NCBI RefSeq assembly: GCF_001592745.1
Contig: NZ_LUKD01000005.1
Span: forward strand, 248,001-312,000
DNA from: Bdellovibrio bacteriovorus
GTDB taxonomy: Bacteria > Bdellovibrionota > Bdellovibrionia > Bdellovibrionales > Bdellovibrionaceae
DNA length: 64,000 nucleotides
Direction of reading: 5' to 3'
Shown here: positions 50,719-58,811 of the stretch, piece by piece
Layout: the number at the start of each line of letters is the position of its first letter
Numbering within the stretch: position 1 is the first letter of the stretch
Program-made: the position numbers and the translations under genes
The notes under the pieces: generated by a model
What the model was told of the DNA's origin: nothing
Database searches by the model: none
The model's input: the letters and a program-made list of their open reading frames with translations, nothing else

Positions 50719-52460
50719 TTAAGCACGACTCAATTCGACTTTTAGCTACGAAAAAGATCTCTGAAGCCATTCAAAAGATGGGTCAAAGCCTTTCGGAAGA
50801 TGAAATCTATAAAGCTCTTGTTGAGCCTCCCCAATCGGATATGGGTGATTTGGCTTTCGGCTGTTTTACGTTGGCAAAGGCTTTAAAAAAAGGTCCTCCC
50901 CAAATTGCGGGAGAAATCGCGCAGAGTTTTTCAGCGGATCCTTTCATTGAAAAGGCTCAGGCGGCAGGCCCTTATTTAAATATCACTTTTTCTCCCGTTT
51001 GCCATGGAACTCAAGTTTTAGAGACGATCCTGGATGGAAGTTTCTTTAAGAAGCCTTTGGTCGAAAAATCACCCAAAACAATGATCGAATATTCTCAGCC
51101 AAACACTCACAAAGAACTTCATGTGGGTCATATGAGAAATCTGTGCTTGGGAGATGCGATCGTTCGCATGCTTCGCTATTCGGGTCGCGATATCGTCGCT
51201 TCCACTTTTCCGGGCGATATGGGTACGCACGTCGCCAAATGTCTTTGGTACATGAAAAAGCACAACCAAGAGCCTGTTCCTGAAACGAGCAAGGGTGAGT
51301 GGTTAGGGCGCATGTACTCAAAAGCCAATCTTCTTTTAGAAGATCAAAACGGCACGCCTCAAGAAGCTATTAATAGACAGGAACTGACGGATATTCTTCA
51401 TCAGTTGGAATCTAAATCCGGTCCTTACTTTGAACTTTGGAAAGAGACCCGTGAATGGTCTATCGCCTTGATGAAGAAAGTCTATGACTGGGCGGGAGTT
51501 CACTTCGACGAATGGTATTTTGAATCTGAAATGGATTCTCCGTCTGTGGCGTGGGTGAAAGACCTTTACGCGCAAGGAAAGCTTGAAAAATCAGAAGGTG
51601 CGATCGGTAAGAATTTAGAAGCTGAAAACTTAGGCTTCTGCATGCTTTTGAAATCCGACGGCACTGGGCTTTACGCGACGAAAGATTTGTTGCTGGCAAA
51701 ACATAAGTTTGAAGATGTGCACATTGAAAAAAGCGTCTATGTCGTAGATATGCGCCAGGCTTTGCATTTTAAACAAGTTTTCCGCGTTCTTGAAATGCTG
51801 GGCTTTGAGCAAGCTAAAAACTGTTTCCATCTTCAATACAACTATGTCGAACTTCCCGATGGCGCCATGAGTTCTCGCAAAGGAAATATCGTTCCTTTAA
51901 CTGAGCTTGTTCATCGTATGGAAGAACACGTTAAGACGACGTACCTACACCGTTATGAAAACGAGTGGAGCAAAGAAGACATCGTCCGCACCGCTGAACA
52001 GGTGGCCAAAGGAGCGATCTTCTATGGAATGCTTCGTATGGATACGAATAAAAAAATCGTCTTTGATATGAATGAATGGTTGAAGTTGGATGGGGAGTCT
52101 GGGCCTTTTGTTCAGTACTCTTATGCGCGTATTGCAAGTCTGGGACGCAAATTCCCGCGCACCCAAAAGAATGTCGACTGGTCTAAGTTGACTCATTCTT
52201 CAGAACGCCAGTTGATGCAGGCGCTATTTGGATTTAACTCGGCAGTGGCTCAGGCTGCAGAAAATTTTAAACCCGCTGCGATCTGCACCTATTTGTATGA
52301 GACAGCAAAAAAGTTTAACGTCTTCTATCATGAGTGCCCGATCGGCACAGAGAAAGATGAAGCCACTCGTGAAGCACGTCTTGCTTTGGCGTCCGCAGTG
52401 GGTGTCACTCTTAAAAACGGCCTTTCTGTTCTGGGAATGCCGGCACCAGAGAAAATGTAA
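50715..52460 (+). CDS. argS: Arginyl-tRNA synthetase
   Basis: 581 residues from the ATG at 50715 (overlapping the HTH gene by 4 bp). SQPNTHKELHVGHMRNLCLGDAI holds the HIGH motif as H-V-G-H, and DGAMSSRKGNIVPL the KMSKS-like M-S-S-R-K-G-N. The C-terminal anticodon-binding domain ends LSVLGMPAPEKM, as usual. Charges tRNA-Arg. Confidence 0.97.
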   Translation: MIKHDSIRLLATKKISEAIQKMGQSLSEDEIYKALVEPPQSDMGDLAFGCFTLAKALKKGPPQIAGEIAQSFSADPFIEKAQAAGPYLNITFSPVCHGTQVLETILDGSFFKKPLVEKSPKTMIEYSQPNTHKELHVGHMRNLCLGDAIVRMLRYSGRDIVASTFPGDMGTHVAKCLWYMKKHNQEPVPETSKGEWLGRMYSKANLLLEDQNGTPQEAINRQELTDILHQLESKSGPYFELWKETREWSIALMKKVYDWAGVHFDEWYFESEMDSPSVAWVKDLYAQGKLEKSEGAIGKNLEAENLGFCMLLKSDGTGLYATKDLLLAKHKFEDVHIEKSVYVVDMRQALHFKQVFRVLEMLGFEQAKNCFHLQYNYVELPDGAMSSRKGNIVPLTELVHRMEEHVKTTYLHRYENEWSKEDIVRTAEQVAKGAIFYGMLRMDTNKKIVFDMNEWLKLDGESGPFVQYSYARIASLGRKFPRTQKNVDWSKLTHSSERQLMQALFGFNSAVAQAAENFKPAAICTYLYETAKKFNVFYHECPIGTEKDEATREARLALASAVGVTLKNGLSVLGMPAPEKM

Positions 52461-52468
52461 TGAGAAAG

Positions 52469-52505
52469 TCCCTCTTGGTAGAGGGATTTTCGCTCTCTTT
52501 TTATG
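52469..52505 (+). terminator. Terminator after argS
   Basis: TCCCTC, TTGGTA, GAGGGA followed by TTTTCGCTCTCTTTTT. Confidence 0.65.
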
Positions 52506-52510
52506 CAAAT

Positions 52511-52536
52511 AATGCGGCGAATATGTTCGCCGCATT
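52511..52536. terminator. Perfect 11-bp hairpin between argS and ldh
   Basis: AATGCGGCGAA, TATG, TTCGCCGCATT. Very stable but without a T-run; possible transcription or mRNA-stability element. Confidence 0.5.
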
Positions 52537-52602
52537 AACGCTAGTCTTTTTACTCAAATGGACACATGATCTCCTCGCACTAAATAAATGAAGGAGCCTA
52601 CT

Positions 52603-53718
52603 TTGGGAACTTTTGAGCTTATTTCTAAGCATGGAGACCATGAGCAAGTTGTTTTCTGTAACGACCCTCACGTTGGTCTTAAAGCCATCATCGCTATTCA
52701 CAATACTTCTTTGGGGCCTGCTCTTGGTGGTACACGTATGTGGAACTACAAGAATGAAGATGAGGCTTTGGTAGACGTTCTTCGTTTGTCTAAAGGTATG
52801 ACTTACAAAGCAGCTGCTTCAGGTTTGAACTTAGGTGGCGGTAAAGCGGTTATCATCGGCGATCCAAAAACTCAAAAATCAGAAGGTCTATTCAGAGCTT
52901 TTGGTCAGTTCGTAAACTCTTTGAACGGTAAATATATCACAGCTGAGGACGTAGGAACTTCAGTTCAAGATATGGAACACATCTACATGGAAACACCTTG
53001 GGTGACAGGTATCCCTAAGGATTTCGGTGGATCTGGTGACCCATCTCCTTACACAGCACACGGTGTTTTGATGGGGATCAAAGCTTCTGCGAAAGAAAAA
53101 TTCGGTACGGATTCTTTGAAAGGTTTGCGAGTAGCTGTCCAAGGTCTTGGTAACGTGGGTTCCAACCTTGTGAAGTACTTGAAAGAAGAAGGCGCGGAAA
53201 TCACGGTTGCTGATATCGATATGGGCCGCACTAAAAAAGTTGCTGAAGCTTCAGGTTCAAAAGCCGTTTCTCCTGACGAAATTCTTTCTGTTGAATGTGA
53301 TATCTTGGCGCCATGTGCGTTGGGAGCGATCGTTAATGATCAAACTATCACGAAGTTCAAAACTAAAGTTATTGCGGGCGGTGCGAACAATGTTCTTGCT
53401 GAAGCACGCCACGGTGACCAGTTGAAGGAATTGGGCATCCTTTATGCTCCAGATTACGTGATCAATGCCGGTGGTTTGATGAACGTCTTCGTTGAGCTAG
53501 AGGGTTACTCCCCAGATCGCGCGTTTGAAAAAACAAAACGCGTTTATGACAACATCCTTAAAGTTTACGAAATTGCAAAACGTGACAATATCGGAACTCA
53601 CACGGCGGCAGACCGTTTGGCTGAAGAGCGCATCAACACTATTGGTCGCTTGAAACAACGTCACCCAGGTAAGTCTTCTCGTTCATTCACAACGCTTAAA
53701 GAAGTTTATAATCGTTAG
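52603..53718 (+). CDS. Leucine (branched-chain amino acid) dehydrogenase
   Basis: About 371 residues. The start used is TTG at 52603, because AAGGAG lies 6 nt before it; an ATG at 52588 would add five residues but the Shine-Dalgarno sequence then falls inside the gene. [25 protein letters not shown] and [18 protein letters not shown] (catalytic Lys) are those of Leu/Phe/Val dehydrogenases, and [22 protein letters not shown] is the NAD-binding loop. Deaminates leucine to its keto acid. Confidence 0.93.
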   Translation: MGTFELISKHGDHEQVVFCNDPHVGLKAIIAIHNTSLGPALGGTRMWNYKNEDEALVDVLRLSKGMTYKAAASGLNLGGGKAVIIGDPKTQKSEGLFRAFGQFVNSLNGKYITAEDVGTSVQDMEHIYMETPWVTGIPKDFGGSGDPSPYTAHGVLMGIKASAKEKFGTDSLKGLRVAVQGLGNVGSNLVKYLKEEGAEITVADIDMGRTKKVAEASGSKAVSPDEILSVECDILAPCALGAIVNDQTITKFKTKVIAGGANNVLAEARHGDQLKELGILYAPDYVINAGGLMNVFVELEGYSPDRAFEKTKRVYDNILKVYEIAKRDNIGTHTAADRLAEERINTIGRLKQRHPGKSSRSFTTLKEVYNR

Positions 53719-53742
53719 GCCGCGGCAGCGGGCAGAGTCGAA

Positions 53743-53756
53743 GCGCCTTCGGGCGC
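53743..53756 (+). other. cUUCGg tetraloop hairpin
   Basis: GCGCC-TTCG-GGCGC: stable stem with a UUCG tetraloop in the 3' UTR of ldh, before the terminator at 53801. Likely protects the transcript end. Confidence 0.4.
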
Positions 53757-53800
53757 GCAGGCTGAAGCAGCATCTGCGTTTAACGAGTTTCCAAGCAAAT

Positions 53801-53825
53801 GGGGGCCACAAAGCCCCTTTTTTTA
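53801..53825 (+). terminator. Intrinsic terminator after ldh
   Basis: GGGGC, CACAAA, GCCCC, then TTTTTTT. Confidence 0.85.
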
Positions 53826-53929
53826 TGCGCCGAGTGATACGGAATCTCCCAGGTCCCATTTCTTGACAAGCCTCCTCGACCAAAGAACAATCTTTCCTCG
53901 TAAGTATTTATTAACAGCGAGGAATTATC

Positions 53930-54736
53930 TTGAGCACAAAGATTTCTAAAGAAGATTTGAAGTCCCCAGATCAGGTTACACAAACTTTGAGAAAGGGTTT
54001 TATTTGGACAACAACTCACTCCAAAATGGTGATCATCGCCGTGATTGCTTTCGTTGTTGTTGGTCTAGGTGCTTCTATTGCGGGTTATTTGTCGCAAAAG
54101 AAAGAAGTGTCTCAACAGGAAAAGTACTTCCTTCTTGAAAAAGCTTATAACGAAAAGAAAGCAGGCTTTGAAGAAGCGGCTCGTGCAGAGATCATGGCAG
54201 CTCAAACAAAAGATAAAAAGAACGTTCCCGCGTTTGATCCAGCTAAAAAAGCGTCTGGTGATTTGCAAAAAGATTACGGCACTGTGATCGCGGGTTTTGA
54301 ATCTTTCATTTCTGAAGCTCCTAAAACAAAAGCCGCGCAAATGGCGGCTTTGAATGTCAGCGAAATCTATGCGAACTACGGTAAGCAAGATGAAGCTTTG
54401 TCGACTCTACAAAAAGTAGAAGCAGGTCTTGATAAAGACGATATGCTAACGGCTTTGGTATGGATGCAAATGGGTAATGTCCTTGCTGCTAAAAACGACT
54501 GCAAAGGTGCGATTGAAAAATGGCAAGCTTTGTCTAGCCAGAAGTCTTTGGCGTTTGCGCATGACGAAGCCAAACTTCGTATGGGCCTTTGCTTTGAATC
54601 TATGAATGACCTGACTAAGGCTGAAGAGATTTACACTGAGATCGCGAAAAAAGAAGATCAAAATACGACAGACTTTGCAGCCGCACGTGAAGCTCAAAAA
54701 TATCTTCGTCTTTTGAAAGCTAAGAAGAACCTTTAA
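53930..54736 (+). CDS. YfgM-like membrane-anchored TPR protein
   Basis: 268 residues, TTG start with GAGGAA upstream. N-terminal cytoplasmic stretch, one TM at about 33-53 (MVIIAVIAFVVVGLGASIAGYL), then helical repeats (LNVSEIYANYGKQDEALSTL, WMQMGNVLAAKNDCKGAIEKW, AKLRMGLCFESMNDLTKAEEI) like tetratricopeptides. This is the plan of YfgM, which works with periplasmic chaperones and outer-membrane assembly. The immediate downstream gene is bamB, as in many proteobacteria. Confidence 0.85.
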   Translation: MSTKISKEDLKSPDQVTQTLRKGFIWTTTHSKMVIIAVIAFVVVGLGASIAGYLSQKKEVSQQEKYFLLEKAYNEKKAGFEEAARAEIMAAQTKDKKNVPAFDPAKKASGDLQKDYGTVIAGFESFISEAPKTKAAQMAALNVSEIYANYGKQDEALSTLQKVEAGLDKDDMLTALVWMQMGNVLAAKNDCKGAIEKWQALSSQKSLAFAHDEAKLRMGLCFESMNDLTKAEEIYTEIAKKEDQNTTDFAAAREAQKYLRLLKAKKNL

Positions 54737-54748
54737 TCTGGGGCTTTA

Positions 54749-55903
54749 ATGAAGAATTTGCTTCTAGGATCTCTTTTATTGTGTCTTGCGGGGTGTACGA
54801 CATTGGATCGTACACTTGAGCAGTGGAGTTCTAAAAATAACAATAAAAGAGAATACGAAGTTAAAACGGCTTGGGTTCGTCAAACGACTGAAAAAGACAA
54901 CCTAGGCTTTCGTAAAATCAATCGCATGACTCCAGTTCTTGCTGGCGATTTAGTCATTCAAGGAAATGGTCTTGATGGCTTGGTCGCTTATGAAAAAGAA
55001 AGTGGTCAGTTAAAATGGCGCTTGCCGATTCAAAACGGTATTGAGCCCAGCGCTACGATCATTCGCGATCGCCTTTTCGTCGGCGCGAGTGACGGAAATT
55101 TCTATTCTATTTCTGCCAGTACTGGCGAAATTCAGTGGTCTTTTGCAACAAAAGCCGAAAATCTTTCAGCACCTTTACTTGAAGAAGGGGTTGTTTACTT
55201 CTTAGCTGGAAATAACGTTTTTTACGCGTTAGATGCCGCTACAGGAAGACAGATCTGGCTTTACTCCCGTCAGGATACGTCTCAGTTTTCTATCCGTGGT
55301 GGCAGTCAGGCCGCATTTAAGAACGGAACCTTGTATGTCGGATTCTCGGATGGTTCTTTAGTCGCGTTGAACGCGCAAACGGGTGCGGTTGTTTGGGAAC
55401 TTCAATTAAATCGCAACAAACGCTTCCGTGATATCGATGCCACTCCTGTTATTGATGGCAATCAGCTTTATATCGCAGGCTATGACGACAAGCTGTACTG
55501 TGTTTTTATCGATAAAGGCGAAGTGTTGTGGCGTATTGATGGCGGTGGTTACAGTGCTGTGACTATGGCCGGAGATAAAATCTTTTACCCTACGACGAAC
55601 GGCGAAGTCTGGGCTTTAAAAAAGTCCAACGGCGACAAAGTGTGGAATTATAAATTAAAAGACGGCATCGCTTCTCAGGTAAAGACTTATAAAGGAACAT
55701 TGGTGTTTGGAGAATCTCAAGGAAGTCTTCGTTTCTTAGATCCAAATACAGGTTCTGACTTGGGAAGTATCGAGCCAGGACGTGGTATTCTTTCATCTCC
55801 CCAAGTAGATGAAAAAGCCGGCCGTGTGTATTTCATTTCAGGCGAAGCCAATCTTTTTGCGATTCAAGCAGGTTGGATTAAAACACCTTATTTTAAGGAG
55901 TAA
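54749..55903 (+). CDS. bamB: Outer-membrane assembly lipoprotein BamB
   Basis: 384 residues. Lipobox LCLAGC at the N-terminus. The body consists of PQQ-like beta-propeller repeats: QLKWRLPIQNG, GEIQWSFATKAENLSAPL, GRQIWLYSR, GAVVWELQLN, GEVLWRIDGG, GDKVWNYKLKDG. BamB scaffolds the BAM complex that inserts outer-membrane proteins. The start is 12 bp after the yfgM-like stop. Confidence 0.9.
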   Translation: MKNLLLGSLLLCLAGCTTLDRTLEQWSSKNNNKREYEVKTAWVRQTTEKDNLGFRKINRMTPVLAGDLVIQGNGLDGLVAYEKESGQLKWRLPIQNGIEPSATIIRDRLFVGASDGNFYSISASTGEIQWSFATKAENLSAPLLEEGVVYFLAGNNVFYALDAATGRQIWLYSRQDTSQFSIRGGSQAAFKNGTLYVGFSDGSLVALNAQTGAVVWELQLNRNKRFRDIDATPVIDGNQLYIAGYDDKLYCVFIDKGEVLWRIDGGGYSAVTMAGDKIFYPTTNGEVWALKKSNGDKVWNYKLKDGIASQVKTYKGTLVFGESQGSLRFLDPNTGSDLGSIEPGRGILSSPQVDEKAGRVYFISGEANLFAIQAGWIKTPYFKE

Positions 55904-55906
55904 GAG

Positions 55907-56305
55907 ATGAAACAGCTTTTGGCAGTTATTCCGTTTGTTTTTGTTTTAGGTGCATGCACACATGGTAATTGTCGCACGCAAAAGCAGCCCGATAAGGCAG
56001 CCGCGACTGCGACCAACGCAACAACAAGCGAGGCTCCCGTGACAAAGTCAGCAGCTACAGATCGCGTGAAAGTTCATAAACCTGATGGTTCTTTGCAATG
56101 CGGTCAGGGAAAAGCCATTCCTGTCGCGGAAATGCAAAAGCAGCTTAAAGGCATTAAAGTCTATTCTTCTTCAAATCAGAACGACGGTATGATGCGCATT
56201 CAGGTGTGCGGAAGCCCGACAGGCATGTCGAACGTTTATGAAATCGATCGCAAGGACCTTGAAGCTGCTTTAAAATTGGGCTTTAAGGAATGGACTTTAG
56301 AATAA
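55907..56305 (+). CDS. Small lipoprotein of the bamB operon
   Basis: 132 residues with a lipobox (VLGAC). Thr/Ala/Lys-rich linker, then a compact C-terminal domain (IPVAEMQKQLKGIKVYSSSNQNDGMMRIQVCGSPTG in two parts). Two Cys may pair. No family recognised. It follows bamB by 3 bp, suggesting an envelope-assembly role. Confidence 0.7.
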   Translation: MKQLLAVIPFVFVLGACTHGNCRTQKQPDKAAATATNATTSEAPVTKSAATDRVKVHKPDGSLQCGQGKAIPVAEMQKQLKGIKVYSSSNQNDGMMRIQVCGSPTGMSNVYEIDRKDLEAALKLGFKEWTLE

Positions 56306-56329
56306 GTCCTCTTCGAGCAGGGGAGATGA

Positions 56330-56403
56330 TCTCATTCTGAGACGTCTTCCCCGTTGACAGGGGAGTGACAAAGCTTGAAAAGCCTCCCCTTCTCATCTTG
56401 AGA
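56330..56403 (+). promoter_or_regulatory. Two perfect enhancer-like palindromes
   Basis: TCTCA-TTC-TGAGA (56330-56342) and TCTCA-TCT-TGAGA (56391-56403), 61 bp apart. The second ends 28 bp before the -24 box at 56432. A third partial copy (AATCTCAAG) follows at 56403. Confidence 0.65.
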
Positions 56404-56431
56404 ATCTCAAGTATTATCGCCACTTAAGTAA

Positions 56432-56447
56432 TGCCACAGAGCTTGCA
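56432..56447 (+). promoter_or_regulatory. Sigma-54-like promoter with one mismatch
   Basis: TGCCAC-AGAGC-TTGCA: -12 box at consensus and spacing exact, but the -24 box is TGCC instead of TGGC. The start codon at 56472 is 25 bp after. Confidence 0.6.
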
Positions 56448-56471
56448 TAGATACCCTTTGAGGTGTTTTCT

Positions 56472-58811
56472 ATGCGTAAGATCTATACTCTGCTTTTAGC
56501 GTTCTTGATGTTCCAAGGCAGCCTTAATGCGCGCGCGGAACTAACAGCGGAACACAAAGTACAGCTTTCACAGCTTGAATATCTATTAGCTGTAGATCGT
56601 TTGGATTTCTATTCTGATGGTCTAGCAGACTATTTGATGGATCACGAACAAAAGCTTGCGGCAGAAGCTATTCGTCGCATTGAGCCTGAAGATCTTGCAA
56701 AAGAACAATTCAATTCTCGTGATCTCAATAATCCTGATAAGTGGAATGAACTTATTCTTTCCGTGTTACATAAAAAATTCCCAGAATTTAAGCACCTGAC
56801 TTTAAAAGATATCGAGTGGAATTATAACTTCTTCCGTAAAAAGTTGATGGAAGGTTTTAAGGCAGATCCAATTGCTTTAAAGCGTGAAGCTTCGGTTTCC
56901 GATTTAAACAAAGGTCCTGTTGCTTACAATAAAAGATCCATTCCTAAATTGGATGGCAAAAGCATTTTGTTAGATGCGGAAAGATATATCTCTGAGAAAA
57001 CAACACGCGCCCTTTTCTGGGATGCGGCTTTAACGGATAAATCTGTTGAGTTTCACTTAGGAACAGAGCGTGATTTCCGTCAAAGAATCTCTCGAGAAGA
57101 GCGTGAAGTCGTTGCGGAAGTAAAAACCCGCGCGGCGAATTACAACAAAATCTATCTGGTATTTGATCCTCGTTCAAAAGAATATTCTTACGCCTTTACG
57201 CGTATTTCGGGCGATGACCGTGTGAAACACTTGATCGCTCAACTGCGCATCTTGAAATACGATAACAAAGTCGCTTTGAAGGATGAGTTTGTTCGCGTGT
57301 ACGGAAATGCCAATGAAGTTCACCGTGATCAAGAAAAACGTTTGTTGGATATGTTTAAAACTCTTCCTAAAGCCGACATGGTTGTGATTGGTCAAAAGTC
57401 TGCGATTGCCAACGTGATCACTATGGCTGGCATGATGTCTCAAGTTCAACCGAACATGCAAGAGCCGGTTGGTCCTGCAAAATCACAGATTCAAAAACTG
57501 TCTGAGCGTGTAAAGGAAACAGGATCCTACTTTTCTGTGACCACGAAAGCCTCTGTTGTAAAAACGGAGTTTGAGAAGATGACTAACCCCATGGCTTCAA
57601 GTTTTGAAATCTTCAACTCCGAACAGCCGAGCCATGATGTTTCAGACGTTCTTTTAGAAACTAAAGACGGTCGTATTGTGCGCTGGAGATTTATCTCTAA
57701 CATGTGGGGAGATGAAGTTGTGCCAGTGGCTCGCGCGCTTAAAAACTCGGGCCACGACAAAGTGGTTTACATCGGAACTGCCGGCGGCATCATCGGTAAA
57801 GGACTCAAAGTCGGGGATGTGGTAGCTCCTGCTTACACTTACACTCAAGACGGCAAACTATTGCCGTTAGAAAAACCGACTTACGGTACGGACTTTGTAA
57901 AAATGGGTCAGACCTTAGGTCAAGTGACATCTCCGTTTGATGAAACGAAAAAATGGTTCGCTAAATGGGAAGCAAAGATTGATGTTGTTGAGTTAGAGAC
58001 TGGATATCTTAAAGAAAATCTAGGTTCTAAAGTCAGCTTTCAACCATATCTGCTTATTTCTGATGTGGTTGGTTCTGAACATGAAAGCTTGGCTGTGGCA
58101 GCTGCGGACTCTGGAAAGCGTAAGAACGGTCAGTTAAAGCTTTTAGAAAGTCTTTTCATCAATAACGGAATTAAATCTCCGATTTCAAATTTCCAAATGA
58201 TCTCGGCAGAGTCTGCAGTGCAAAAAATGTATCATAAAATTGATACGCTAAGACCGTCTCGTGACGTGACTTCAAAATTACAACTGACTCAATTGGCTCT
58301 TCGTCAAGGTTTGACTACCGACGCAGAATTGGATGCTTTAATTAAGAAAGAAGCTTCATTTGATCGCCAGCTTTTGATGGATAAGCTTGAGAAATTTTCT
58401 GGCGGTTTAGAGCTTCTGTCTAAAAAGTTTTCTGGAGTTTCTTTCGCGATCGTGGGTGGCGAAGAACTTTTAAATGGAACTTGGAACCCTAAAAAGGCTT
58501 TGAAACTTCAAGTGATGGTTGGAAATACGACGGCTGAAAAAGCGACGTCCGTCTACCAAGCAGAGCTTTTGAAGATTCAAGCAACAATGGGATCTGAATT
58601 GCAGCTTGAGCTTGTGAATTACGATGCAGAAAAAACGCGCAATGCGATTTTCTTCAACTCAAATTCACGCAAAGTTCTGGTTCAACACTATGAAGGCAAA
58701 ATTTTAAAGAAATTAGGATTAACAAAAGAAATCGATAAAAACGGCGGAGTTCGCTTCCGCGAGATCATCGAAACTTCTGGAGGTATGAGATGCGAAGCCA
58801 TCCTTTTGTAA
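56472..58811 (+). CDS. Secreted protein with nucleoside-phosphorylase/nucleosidase-like domain
   Basis: 779 residues from the ATG at 56472 (GAGGTG upstream). Signal peptide ends NARA-E. Residues about 1-340: helical, unknown. About 390-560: segment like the purine nucleoside phosphorylase/nucleosidase family, MWGDEVVPVARALKNSGHDK, VVYIGTAGGIIGKG (G-T-A-G-G), KVGDVVAPAY, and VVELETGYL in place of the V-x-M-E-x-A motif, followed by LLISDVVGS. The final 200 residues are unknown. Exported nucleosidases are unusual. The 3' end overlaps the ADP-ribosyltransferase-like gene by 22 bp. Confidence 0.7.
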   Translation: MRKIYTLLLAFLMFQGSLNARAELTAEHKVQLSQLEYLLAVDRLDFYSDGLADYLMDHEQKLAAEAIRRIEPEDLAKEQFNSRDLNNPDKWNELILSVLHKKFPEFKHLTLKDIEWNYNFFRKKLMEGFKADPIALKREASVSDLNKGPVAYNKRSIPKLDGKSILLDAERYISEKTTRALFWDAALTDKSVEFHLGTERDFRQRISREEREVVAEVKTRAANYNKIYLVFDPRSKEYSYAFTRISGDDRVKHLIAQLRILKYDNKVALKDEFVRVYGNANEVHRDQEKRLLDMFKTLPKADMVVIGQKSAIANVITMAGMMSQVQPNMQEPVGPAKSQIQKLSERVKETGSYFSVTTKASVVKTEFEKMTNPMASSFEIFNSEQPSHDVSDVLLETKDGRIVRWRFISNMWGDEVVPVARALKNSGHDKVVYIGTAGGIIGKGLKVGDVVAPAYTYTQDGKLLPLEKPTYGTDFVKMGQTLGQVTSPFDETKKWFAKWEAKIDVVELETGYLKENLGSKVSFQPYLLISDVVGSEHESLAVAAADSGKRKNGQLKLLESLFINNGIKSPISNFQMISAESAVQKMYHKIDTLRPSRDVTSKLQLTQLALRQGLTTDAELDALIKKEASFDRQLLMDKLEKFSGGLELLSKKFSGVSFAIVGGEELLNGTWNPKKALKLQVMVGNTTAEKATSVYQAELLKIQATMGSELQLELVNYDAEKTRNAIFFNSNSRKVLVQHYEGKILKKLGLTKEIDKNGGVRFREIIETSGGMRCEAILL

